Part shown: positions 34,190 to 40,736 of the stretch, piece by piece
Layout: every line of letters begins with the position of its first letter
How positions within the stretch are numbered: the stretch's first letter is position 1
Assembly (NCBI RefSeq): GCF_004761975.1
Contig: NZ_RQII01000008.1
Coordinates: forward strand, 1 to 40,736
Source of the DNA: Planococcus koreensis
GTDB taxonomy: Bacteria; Bacillota; Bacilli; Bacillales_A; Planococcaceae
DNA: 40,736 nt
Direction: 5' to 3'
Notes under the pieces: model-generated
Told to the model about the DNA's origin: nothing
What the model saw: the letters and a program-made list of their open reading frames with translations, nothing else
The model's database searches: none
Position numbers and translations under genes: made by a program

Positions 34190-34298
34190 GCCGCTCCGGA
34201 CGCTTTGGGAAGGGCAAAGACGATTGCTCCTGCGCAAGCTCGTCGCAAAGAAGTTGCCAAAAGTATTTGGCACTCCTTGGCTCTCGCTATGAGCCAAG
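34190..34298 (+). repeat. Interspersed repeat, copy 2
   Basis: It begins GCCGCTCCGGACGCTTTGGG (34190-34209; 19/20 identical to the complement of 22455-22474) and includes an 8-bp perfect hairpin CTTGGCTC/GAGCCAAG (34276-34283, 34291-34298) whose loop region TCTCGC is shared with copy 1. Confidence 0.65.
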
Positions 34299-34387
34299 AA
34301 GAACACTCATCTCATAGCTTTTATTAGCCGCATTGGTCGTCTAGGCGGAATATCGACACATGAAAATGATAAGTTCTACTTATATAG

Positions 34388-34417
34388 TTGAAAATAGGAA
34401 ACTTTTTATCGTATGAT
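34388..34417 (+). promoter_or_regulatory. Promoter of ccpA
   Basis: TTGAAA (34388-34393, 5/6), 18-nt spacer, TATGAT (34412-34417, 5/6). Confidence 0.7.
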
Positions 34418-34445
34418 AAAAGATATAAGGGAAGGAGGGCGCACC

Positions 34446-35444
34446 GTGACCGTTACAATATATGATGTAGCAAGGGAAGCAAATGTATCCATGGCTACCG
34501 TTTCGCGTGTAGTCAATGGCAATCAGAATGTGAAACCTGCTACAAGGAAGAAAGTATTAAAAGTGATTGAAGAGCTTGGATACCGCCCGAACGCAGTAGC
34601 AAGAGGGCTGGCCAGCAAAAAAACCACCACGGTCGGTGTCATCATTCCGGATATCTCTAATAGCATGTATGCCGAACTTGCCCGTGGAATTGAAGACATA
34701 GCAACAATGTACCGATACAACATCATCTTGTCGAACTCGGATCAAAACCAGAACAAAGAACTTCAATTGCTTGAGACGATGCTTGGCAAACAAGTGGATG
34801 GCATTGTTTTCATGAGCGATGTGATTTCAAGTGAACTTCTTTTTGAAATGGAGCGTTCCCCAACGCCAATCGTATTGGCAGGTTCGATTGATGAATCGGC
34901 GAGCATTGCTTCTGTAAATATCGATTATTATGGGGCAGCATATGAAGCTGTGAAAAAATTGATTGATAATGGCCATAAACGTATAGCGTTCATATCTGGA
35001 CCGCTGACATCTAAAGTGAACAAAGATTATAAATTGAAAGCTTACCAAACCGCTTTAAAAGATGCAGGCATGGATTACGATGAGAAACTGATCGTCGAAT
35101 GCGATAATTCTTACGATGAGGCAATCGAAGCCGTGGAAACGTTGAAAGAAAGCGATCCGACTGCCTATTTTGTCAGCAATGATGAAATGTCCATCGGTGT
35201 CATCCACGCTGTTGAAGCGAATGGCAAGAAGATTCCGGACGATGTAGAAATCATCAGCTACGAAAACTCGAAATTGGCGCGCATGGCAAGGCCGATGCTG
35301 ACGTCAATCGCACTTCCGCTTTATGACATCGGAGCAGTTTCAATGAGGCTGCTGACGAAATACATGAACAAAGAAGAAATTGAAGAAAAACAAGTTATTT
35401 TGCCGTATCGAATTGAAGAGCGCCAATCAACTAAAAACGGTTAA
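34446..35444 (+). CDS. ccpA: Catabolite control protein A
   Basis: A 332-residue LacI-family regulator (B. subtilis CcpA 334). The N-terminal HTH is [21 protein letters not shown], the hinge helix [12 protein letters not shown] (about 47-58), and the periplasmic-binding-protein core carries [23 protein letters not shown] and [11 protein letters not shown] typical of CcpA. With HPr-Ser46-P as corepressor it binds cre sites. GTG at 34446 follows AAGGAGGG; the open frame to 34413 overlaps the promoter. I saw no convincing cre upstream of ccpA itself. Likely targets in the window are acuABC and scoAB. Confidence 0.97.
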   Translation: MTVTIYDVAREANVSMATVSRVVNGNQNVKPATRKKVLKVIEELGYRPNAVARGLASKKTTTVGVIIPDISNSMYAELARGIEDIATMYRYNIILSNSDQNQNKELQLLETMLGKQVDGIVFMSDVISSELLFEMERSPTPIVLAGSIDESASIASVNIDYYGAAYEAVKKLIDNGHKRIAFISGPLTSKVNKDYKLKAYQTALKDAGMDYDEKLIVECDNSYDEAIEAVETLKESDPTAYFVSNDEMSIGVIHAVEANGKKIPDDVEIISYENSKLARMARPMLTSIALPLYDIGAVSMRLLTKYMNKEEIEEKQVILPYRIEERQSTKNG

Positions 35445-35448
35445 ACGC

Positions 35449-35491
35449 AGAAACGCATAAAAGCTCCGCTTGGAGGCTTTTATGCGTTTCT
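35449..35491. terminator. Bidirectional terminator shared by ccpA and acuC
   Basis: Perfect 16-bp arms AGAAACGCATAAAAGC and GCTTTTATGCGTTTCT around an 11-nt loop. The last codons and stop of acuC (stop at 35480-35482) are inside one arm. Confidence 0.88.
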
Positions 35492-36631
35492 AATCATATA
35501 CAGGGCTTTATTGAGCATTTCGTGGTTTTTTTCCGTGATTTCCTCTTTGCGTGGTATCGCTTCATACATCTTTTGCGGGTCTTCCCACGCTTCAATCAAA
35601 GGGACCGGTGATTCCGGCTGCCATTTTGCCAGCCATGAAGCAGGCAGTGGACCTGTTGGAGCTGGAAAATTGTTCATTTCCATCCATAACAAAGACCATG
35701 CACGCGGAACGACGCGCCAAATATCGTAACCGCCGCCGCCTACAGCAATCCAGCGCCCCTCACAGAACTCGTGGGCCAGCTCATGAGCCACTTTCGGGAT
35801 TTCCCGGTAAATGTCCATAGTTCCGTACAAATGCGTTAGAGGGTCTAAATAATGGGCGTCAGCGCCATTCTGGCTTAAGATGACGTCAGGTTTGAAAAAT
35901 TCCACAATCTCTCTCATTGCCGTCCGGTAAATTTCCAGAAACGATTCGTCTTCCGTAAACGCATCGATAGGGAAGTTGAAGGATGTTCCATAGCCTTGCC
36001 CGCTGCCGCGTTCGTTAATGTTGCCAGTCCCAGGGAATAGATAGCGCCCGGTCTCATGGATCGACACGGTGCAGACATCCGGATCGTCATAAAAGCTCCA
36101 TTGCACGCCATCGCCATGGTGCGCGTCGGTATCGATATAAAGCACGCGTGCCCCGTATTTCTTCTTCATGTAATTGATTGCGACAGAGCTGTCATTGTAG
36201 ATGCAGAAGCCGGAAGCTTTGCCGCGGAAGCCGTGGTGCAGACCGCCGCCAAGATTCAATGCGTGCTGCGCTTTGCCTTCCATAACCCAATCGACCGCTG
36301 TCAAAGTACCGCCGACAAGCCGGGCGCTTGCTTCGTGCATATTAGCAAAAATCGGCGTGTCTTCTGTGCCGATGCCGTAGCTTTCACCGGCTTCCGGAGA
36401 AACTTTGCCGATGCTGGCCTGCTTGACGATGTCAATATAACGCTGGTCGTGGGCTAGGAGCAGTTCTTCGTCTGTCGCGATGCGAGGGGCGACGACCAGC
36501 TCTTCTGGAAGCGCCTTCATTTTTTGCAGAAGGTCAACAGTCAACTCCAGCCTTTTCTGATTAAATGGATGGGTATCAGAGAATTTATACCCCAGTTGAT
36601 CCTCCGAATAAATAAATACTGCGTGCTTCAT
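35480..36631 (-). CDS. acuC: Acetoin utilisation protein AcuC (class I lysine deacetylase)
   Basis: A 383-residue arginase-fold histone-deacetylase-family enzyme. Catalytic and zinc residues lie in NLGGGLHHGFRG (His-His), DTDAHHGDGVQ (Asp, His), and NGADAHYLDPL (Asp); the Tyr is in VGGGGYDIWRV. In B. subtilis AcuC deacetylates AcsA and so reactivates it. ATG at 36629-36631 overlaps the acuB stop by 4 bases (ATGA), implying coupling; a longer in-frame start at 36658 lies inside acuB. Last gene of acuA-acuB-acuC. Confidence 0.96.
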   Translation of the reverse strand: MKHAVFIYSEDQLGYKFSDTHPFNQKRLELTVDLLQKMKALPEELVVAPRIATDEELLLAHDQRYIDIVKQASIGKVSPEAGESYGIGTEDTPIFANMHEASARLVGGTLTAVDWVMEGKAQHALNLGGGLHHGFRGKASGFCIYNDSSVAINYMKKKYGARVLYIDTDAHHGDGVQWSFYDDPDVCTVSIHETGRYLFPGTGNINERGSGQGYGTSFNFPIDAFTEDESFLEIYRTAMREIVEFFKPDVILSQNGADAHYLDPLTHLYGTMDIYREIPKVAHELAHEFCEGRWIAVGGGGYDIWRVVPRAWSLLWMEMNNFPAPTGPLPASWLAKWQPESPVPLIEAWEDPQKMYEAIPRKEEITEKNHEMLNKALYMIRNA

Positions 36632-37272
36632 TTGTCCATTTGTGGTGTGTTTGGCCATAAAACATCGAAACCTTCTTTTTGTAAGTCGTCAATAATTGCT
36701 AGCGGATTCATGGTTTGTATACGGAATACCAAAACTTTATTGGCGTTATTCTGTTTGTCGGGGTAGACCAGAACACTCAATACATTGACTTTATGATTGT
36801 AGAACACTTTTGACACTTCATAGAGCACTCCGGAGCGGTTTGGCACACGTATTTCAATGTGTGAGCCTGGCTGATGGGCGCCTGTCAATTCGATGTACTT
36901 GTAAAGAAGATCGGTTTCAGTCAGAAATCCCACAAGCTTTTCATGGCTGACAACTGGCAAACAGCCGATTTTCTGGTCATAAAAAGTCAGCGCAGTTTCT
37001 TCAACGAAATCCATCGGATGTCCGGTTATTGGATTTTTTGTCATAATTTCAGAAACTTTCATCTCATAGGCGTTGATTTTTGGCGAAACGGAAAATCTTG
37101 ATGGCAATGCATCTTTTAAGTCGCGCTCAGTGACGACGCCAACCACTTTACCGTCTTCGACGACAGGAGCATGGCGGATCCGGTTGTCCTCAAAAAGGTC
37201 CAGCACATCCTGGACGGTTTGGCTGGGAGCTAAGGTATGTACATCAGTTTTCATAATTTCCTCAAGTAACAT
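36628..37272 (-). CDS. acuB: AcuB, CBS-pair and ACT domain protein
   Basis: A 214-residue protein with two CBS domains (about residues 1-60 and 70-135, IMKTDVHTLAPSQTV... and IMTKNPITGHPMDFVEE...) and a C-terminal ACT-like domain (about 140-205, IEIRVPNRSGVLYEVSKVF). CBS pairs often bind adenine nucleotides, so it may sense energy charge for the AcuA/AcuC switch; its exact role is unknown. It lies 22 bp after acuA. Confidence 0.95.
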   Translation of the reverse strand: MLLEEIMKTDVHTLAPSQTVQDVLDLFEDNRIRHAPVVEDGKVVGVVTERDLKDALPSRFSVSPKINAYEMKVSEIMTKNPITGHPMDFVEETALTFYDQKIGCLPVVSHEKLVGFLTETDLLYKYIELTGAHQPGSHIEIRVPNRSGVLYEVSKVFYNHKVNVLSVLVYPDKQNNANKVLVFRIQTMNPLAIIDDLQKEGFDVLWPNTPQMDK

Positions 37273-37294
37273 AGAAACACCCCTTGGATTCGGA

Positions 37295-37927
37295 TTAGTA
37301 CATGTAGCGGTTCATGAAACGGAGCTGATCGAATTTTTGGACGGATTCCGGATCGACGCGGCTGCCGATTTTCGCCATAAGGCAATTGGCGGGATGGGAA
37401 CTGATTTCAGGGTCATCGGTCGCATAATATTCCAAACCGCCAGCCTGCATCATTTTTTCCATGATTTTACGATATTCCCAGACGTTCAAGCCGGTTCCTT
37501 TCAAATCCCAATGCCAATAGTACTCGGTCGTGATGACGATGAAATCTTCAAAGGCATCATCCATCATAGACACTTTAAGCAGGGATTTTCCAACGCCCGT
37601 GCCGCGGAATTTCGGTATGACTTCAATAGCGCCGAGTTCAATCAAGTTTTCCATTTTACCTTCCGACCAGCGTTCGAGCGGGTCCGGATACAAGAAAGTG
37701 ACATAGCCGACAATCATATTTTGGTCTCGGGCAATGAGGATGCGGCCCTCCGGCAGATCGGCAATTTCCGTAATCGCCTTATGCTGCTGGGCAGGGGGGC
37801 GGAAAGCGACCAAGTCTTCATGGAATTCAAGCGCTTTCAAGTCTTTTGATGAAATTGGTCCTTCAATAATGATTGGACCGTGTTTCGTTTTCAGCTCTAA
37901 TGCATTGTAAGTTTTCTTATGTTCCAT
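37295..37927 (-). CDS. acuA: Protein lysine acetyltransferase AcuA
   Basis: A 210-residue GNAT acetyltransferase, the same length as B. subtilis AcuA. The acetyl-CoA loop is in FRGTGVGKSLL (about residues 100-110), preceded by IELGAIEVIPK. It acetylates the catalytic lysine of acetyl-CoA synthetase, shutting off acetate activation. ATG at 37925-37927 is chosen: GGCGGTG is 5 bases upstream and the N-terminus MEHKKTY matches the family. It is divergent from acsA. Confidence 0.96.
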   Translation of the reverse strand: MEHKKTYNALELKTKHGPIIIEGPISSKDLKALEFHEDLVAFRPPAQQHKAITEIADLPEGRILIARDQNMIVGYVTFLYPDPLERWSEGKMENLIELGAIEVIPKFRGTGVGKSLLKVSMMDDAFEDFIVITTEYYWHWDLKGTGLNVWEYRKIMEKMMQAGGLEYYATDDPEISSHPANCLMAKIGSRVDPESVQKFDQLRFMNRYMY

Positions 37928-37959
37928 CATTTCACCGCCTATAGGGTACAATTAGGTCC

Positions 37960-37990
37960 ATTATACATGAAACCGCTTAAATTTTGTAAA
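37960..37990 (-). promoter_or_regulatory. Promoter of acuABC
   Basis: Minus strand: TTTACA (37985-37990, 5/6), 19-nt spacer, TATAAT (37960-37965, 6/6). The long spacer is fully occupied by the cre site. Confidence 0.68.
37967..37982. promoter_or_regulatory. cre site (CcpA operator) in the acuABC promoter
   Basis: ATGAAACCGCTTAAAT matches WTGNAANCGNWNNCWW at all but one defined position (C to A at position 14). It lies between the -35 and -10 of acuABC, where bound CcpA would block RNA polymerase. B. subtilis acuABC and acsA are CcpA-repressed. I could not identify a convincing acsA promoter; TAGAAT at 38059-38064 is a possible -10. Confidence 0.75.
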
Positions 37991-38095
37991 GTTTCCTCGA
38001 CTGTCCGTTCAATATTCTAAAAAATTAAAATTATTAGCAATCGATTGAGCGATTGTTGTAGAATGGAAGAGAATCAATTCGAAAGGATGATGGGT

Positions 38096-39814
38096 ATGAA
38101 AGTCGAAACTATTGCAGCTGTCCAAGGAGACCACAACTTACATAATTATGAAGAGGTTTCATCGGATTTTAACTGGGCTGATGTTGAGAAGGAATTCAGC
38201 TGGTCCAAAACAGGGAAGATCAATATGGCTTATGAAACGATCGACCGCCATGCTGAGTCAGACCGGAAAAACAAAGTAGCTCTTTACTATCAAGACCAGA
38301 AGCGCCATGAATCCTATACGTTCTACGAAATGAAGCGCATGACGAACCGTGCGGCAAATCTTTTGAAAGCGCATTCCGATTTGGAAAAAGGCGACCGTTT
38401 CTTCATCTTCATGCCGCGTTCACCGGAATTGTATTTTGCGATGTTCGGCGCATTGAAGATGGGATTGATTGTCGGCCCTTTGTTCGAAGCCTTTATGGAA
38501 GGTGCAATTTACGACAGGCTGGATGACAGTGAAGCAAAAGCGATCATTACGACGCCTGAATTATTGCCGCGCATCCCACTGGACCGCTTGCCGAATTTGA
38601 AAACTGTATTTCTCGTCGGGGAGAATGTAGAAGAGGATGGTAAAATTGTAGACTTTAAAAAGCATCTGCACACGTGTTCGGACCGTTTTGAAATCGAATG
38701 GCTGGATAAAGAAGACGGCCTCGTGTTGCATTACACGTCCGGATCTACAGGCAAGCCAAAAGGGGTTCTGCATGCGCAATATGCAATGGTGCAGCAATAC
38801 CAGACGGCTAAATGGGTATTGGATCTGAAAGAGCAGGACGTTTATTGGTGCACTGCCGATCCAGGGTGGGTCACTGGGACGGCATATGGCGTGTTCGCTC
38901 CTTGGCTGACGGGTACAACAACCGTGATAATCGGCGGGCGCTTCTCGCCTGATGCATGGTATAAAGCGATTGAAGATTTTGGCGTAACCGTATGGTATAG
39001 TGCGCCGACCGCTTTCCGCATGTTGATGGGGGCAGGGGATGCATTGGTGAAAGAATATGATCTTTCAACACTGCGCCATGTGCTGTCGGTCGGAGAGCCT
39101 TTGAATCCGGAAGTTGTGCGCTGGGGTGTACAAGTATTCAATAAACGCATCCACGATACATGGTGGATGACGGAAACCGGTGCACAGACGATCTGCAATT
39201 ATCCTTCAATGGACATCAGACCGGGATCTATGGGCAAGCCTGTTCCTGGCATCAAGGTTGCCATCGTCGATGACCGCGGAAACGAATTGCCGCCGAATCA
39301 GATGGGGAACTTGGCGATTGAAAAAGGCTGGCCGTCCATGATGAGACAGATCTGGAACAATCCAGCGAAATATGAGTCTTATTTCATGAACGATAAATGG
39401 TATGTATCCGGCGACTCCGCGTATATGGATGAAGATGGTTATTTCTGGTTCCAGGGACGCGTTGATGATGTCATCATGACTTCTGGAGAACGAGTTGGTC
39501 CGTTTGAAGTGGAAAGCAAGCTGCTGGAGCATCCAGCAGTAGCCGAAGCGGGCGTTATCGGAAAACCGGATCCTGTTAGAGGGGAAGTTATCAAAGCGTT
39601 CGTAGCATTGAATGAGGGCTTTGAGCCTTCCGAGGAATTGATCCAGGATATCCAGCAATTCGTGAAAAAAGGCTTGGCAGCACATGCTGCGCCTAAAGAA
39701 ATTGAATTCAAGGATAAGCTTCCGAAAACGCGCAGCGGCAAAATCATGCGCCGCGTGTTGAAAGCTTGGGAACTCGATTTGCCGACAGGCGATCTATCCA
39801 CAATGGAAGACTGA
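38096..39814 (+). CDS. acsA: Acetyl-CoA synthetase (acetate--CoA ligase)
   Basis: A 572-residue AMP-forming ligase, identical in length to B. subtilis AcsA. The phosphate-binding loop is YTSGSTGKPKG, the adenylate site TWWMTETG, the hinge Asp in FQGRVDDVI, and the C-terminal catalytic lysine is Lys549 in TRSGKIMRR, the residue that AcuA acetylates and AcuC deacetylates. It makes acetyl-CoA from acetate, ATP and CoA through acetyl-AMP. ATG at 38096 follows AAAGGATG; an upstream TTG at 38045 is in frame but less likely. Confidence 0.97.
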   Translation: MKVETIAAVQGDHNLHNYEEVSSDFNWADVEKEFSWSKTGKINMAYETIDRHAESDRKNKVALYYQDQKRHESYTFYEMKRMTNRAANLLKAHSDLEKGDRFFIFMPRSPELYFAMFGALKMGLIVGPLFEAFMEGAIYDRLDDSEAKAIITTPELLPRIPLDRLPNLKTVFLVGENVEEDGKIVDFKKHLHTCSDRFEIEWLDKEDGLVLHYTSGSTGKPKGVLHAQYAMVQQYQTAKWVLDLKEQDVYWCTADPGWVTGTAYGVFAPWLTGTTTVIIGGRFSPDAWYKAIEDFGVTVWYSAPTAFRMLMGAGDALVKEYDLSTLRHVLSVGEPLNPEVVRWGVQVFNKRIHDTWWMTETGAQTICNYPSMDIRPGSMGKPVPGIKVAIVDDRGNELPPNQMGNLAIEKGWPSMMRQIWNNPAKYESYFMNDKWYVSGDSAYMDEDGYFWFQGRVDDVIMTSGERVGPFEVESKLLEHPAVAEAGVIGKPDPVRGEVIKAFVALNEGFEPSEELIQDIQQFVKKGLAAHAAPKEIEFKDKLPKTRSGKIMRRVLKAWELDLPTGDLSTMED

Positions 39815-39830
39815 TCGAGCATAGAAAAAA

Positions 39831-39866
39831 GCCGCAGCTGAAATTCAGCTGCGGCTTCTTTTTTTT
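39831..39866. terminator. Terminator of acsA, also facing the PBP fragment
   Basis: GCCGCAGCTG-AAATT-CAGCTGCGGC stem followed by TTCTTTTTTTT; an A6 tract precedes it, so on the minus strand it can end the convergent gene as well. Confidence 0.92.
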
Positions 39867-40596
39867 ATTCTTCATCGACGCTTTCTGCATCTGATGGTTC
39901 AGAAGCGGGTTTAGCTTCCGCTTCTGGATCGGCCGGTTCTTCCGGTTCCTCTGGCTCTTCCGGCTCTTCTGGTTCCGGCTCAGGTTCAGCCGGCTCTTCA
40001 GGTTCTTCCGGTTCTACAGGTTCCTCTGGTTTTTCTTCAGGTGTTTCTTCTGGTTTCTCTTCTTCTTTCACTTCTTCATCTTTCGGTTCTTCTTTAGGTT
40101 CTTCTTTTGGTTCTTCTTTAGGCTCTTCTTTTGGTTCTTCTTTCGGTTCCGGCTTCGGTTCTTCAATCGTTACTGCGTTGGAAGGAGAAGACTGTTTACC
40201 AGTAATGTCTACCGCTACGACTGTGTAGCTTCCTGGACCCGGCAGACTATAAGAGTTGCCTTTGGATTCAGAAATAGAAGCTATTGTGGATCCGCCGCTG
40301 CGATAGATGCGGTATCCGACGATATCATTCGATGGTGAATCGCTCCAGGAAATCGTGGATCCGCTGAGTTTGGCTCCGACTCCAGCAGGTGCTACACCGT
40401 CATGCTCAAGCGTAGCGCCGGATACGACATTCGAGAACTTGGAATTGCTAGGGAATAATTTTCCGGCATCTCCTCCGAATGGAGCAAGCATACGGTCTAC
40501 AAATGCTTGGTTGACGCCAATTTTGATTGGTGGTCCTGTGACATATTCAGCCCCTATTGGTTCATTAACAGGGTTTCTTCTGTTTGAATCATGGAA
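39865..40596 (-). pseudogene. 3' fragment of a probable class A penicillin-binding protein (FN3 domain plus acidic Pro/Glu tail)
   Basis: About 243 codons are open up to a stop at 40597-40599, with no plausible start near that end; the first internal ATG is at 40491. The readable part has an N-terminal piece with EYVTGPPIKIGVNQAFVDR, a fibronectin type III-like domain (APAGVGAKLSGSTISWSDS...YRIYR...YTVVAVD), and a long tail of EPKE and EEP repeats (12-bp DNA repeats at about 40081-40150). FN3 plus such tails end class A PBPs of Bacillales, and a PBP1A gene commonly lies next to acsA, so PBP1A is the best guess. No transglycosylase or transpeptidase motif is in view. The sequence right of about 40596 is not PBP-like in any frame. 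Confidence 0.6.
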
Positions 40597-40736
40597 TTAC
40601 AGACGCTTTAAAAAGGAATGGAAAAGCAAGAAATATCGACGATACTTTTAGGGAATATTAATGCCTTGACCAGTTTTGAATGTAACTTATTAGGAATTAA
40701 GTTACATTCGTTCGTTGTGTATCAGCAGCTTCGATA
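40597..40736. other. Unrelated AT-rich sequence at the right edge, with a 12-bp inverted repeat
   Basis: This stretch replaces the expected PBP coding sequence. It contains a perfect dyad, GAATGTAACTTA / TAAGTTACATTC (40677-40688 and 40697-40708), with an 8-nt loop and no T run. On the minus strand two frames end in stops near the dyad (one near 40698), so the 3' end of another minus-strand gene, such as a mobile-element gene, could enter here; too little is visible to identify it. Confidence 0.4.

Larger units (their letters stand above)
34138..34445. other. aroA-ccpA gap: repeat element and ccpA leader
   Basis: No gene in this stretch. It contains the second copy of the interspersed repeat seen at 22380-22476 and then the ccpA promoter. 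Confidence 0.6.

Noticed and set aside
34178..34194. cre site before ccpA (AAGTTAACGCTTTTAAG)
   Set aside because: Three mismatches to the consensus and too far upstream of the promoter; autoregulation cannot be supported.
38041..38095. Upstream start of acsA at TTG 38045
   Set aside because: The ATG at 38096 has a ribosome binding site and gives exactly the 572 residues typical of the family.
40307..40651. Plus-strand frame ending in a basic stretch (RRFKKEWKSKKYRRYF)
   Set aside because: Its upstream three quarters are antisense to the PBP fragment and there is no start signal; the basic end could be a remnant but cannot be supported.
1..40736. tRNA or rRNA genes, prophage, toxin-antitoxin or defence systems
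   Set aside because: I saw no cloverleaf ending in CCA, no rRNA motifs, and no phage, restriction or antitoxin-like genes; the genes follow the conserved Bacillales order.

Overview
The window reads as a chromosomal housekeeping region of a low-to-medium GC Gram-positive bacterium of the order Bacillales. Gene content and order follow the Bacillus subtilis yt* / acu / ccpA segment closely: ytoA-ytpA, mnmM-ytqA, leuS, ytfP, murJ (ytgP), an rsuA-like gene, ytzE, pepV, dat, thpR-ytlR-trmB-ytnP, ytzB, ytoP, ytpP-ytpQ-ytpR-sftA, murC, ytxG-ytxH-ytxJ, aroA, ccpA, acuCBA and acsA. Extra genes and the interspersed repeats point to Planococcaceae (Planococcus-like) rather than Bacillus itself; that family assignment is inference.

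Layout. 1-5.9 kb: tail of an upstream gene, gamma-carbonic-anhydrase-like ytoA divergent from the hydrolase ytpA, a luciferase-like monooxygenase, a short DUF21/CBS membrane protein, an SDR, a small membrane protein and a DUF948 (YtxG-like) gene. 5.9-9 kb: tRNA wobble-uridine modification pair ytqA-mnmM, then the succinyl-CoA:acetoacetate CoA-transferase genes scoAB. 9-13.3 kb: T-box-controlled leuS, a phased 20-21 bp repeat array, and flavoprotein ytfP. 13.4-21.8 kb: lipid II flippase and pseudouridine synthase, small regulator ytzE, pepV-dat, and the operon thpR-ytlR-trmB-ytnP. 21.8-29.5 kb: ytzB, a repeat-rich gap, aminopeptidase ytoP, a DUF84 NTPase and an operon of lipoprotein-ytpP-ytpQ-ytpR-sftA. 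29.6-35.4 kb: murC, sigma-B-type ytxGHJ, DAHP synthase/chorismate mutase, ccpA. 35.5-39.8 kb: acuCBA divergent from acsA. 39.9-40.7 kb: the 3' part of a probable class A penicillin-binding protein, whose 5' part is replaced by unrelated AT-rich sequence.

Functional links. CcpA is encoded 2.5 kb from its likely targets: a good cre site sits inside the acuABC promoter, and a weaker one precedes scoAB. AcuA (lysine acetyltransferase) and AcuC (deacetylase) control AcsA through Lys549, so carbon control acts here at both transcription and protein levels. A general-stress layer is visible as two matching sigma-B-type promoters, one before each YtxG-family gene.

I found no convincing new multi-gene system. 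The observations most worth checking are the helically phased repeat array after leuS, the loss of the catalytic serine in the YtpA-like hydrolase, the paired sigma-B promoters on the two DUF948 paralogues, a repeat family shared by two gene-free gaps, and the broken PBP gene at the right edge.
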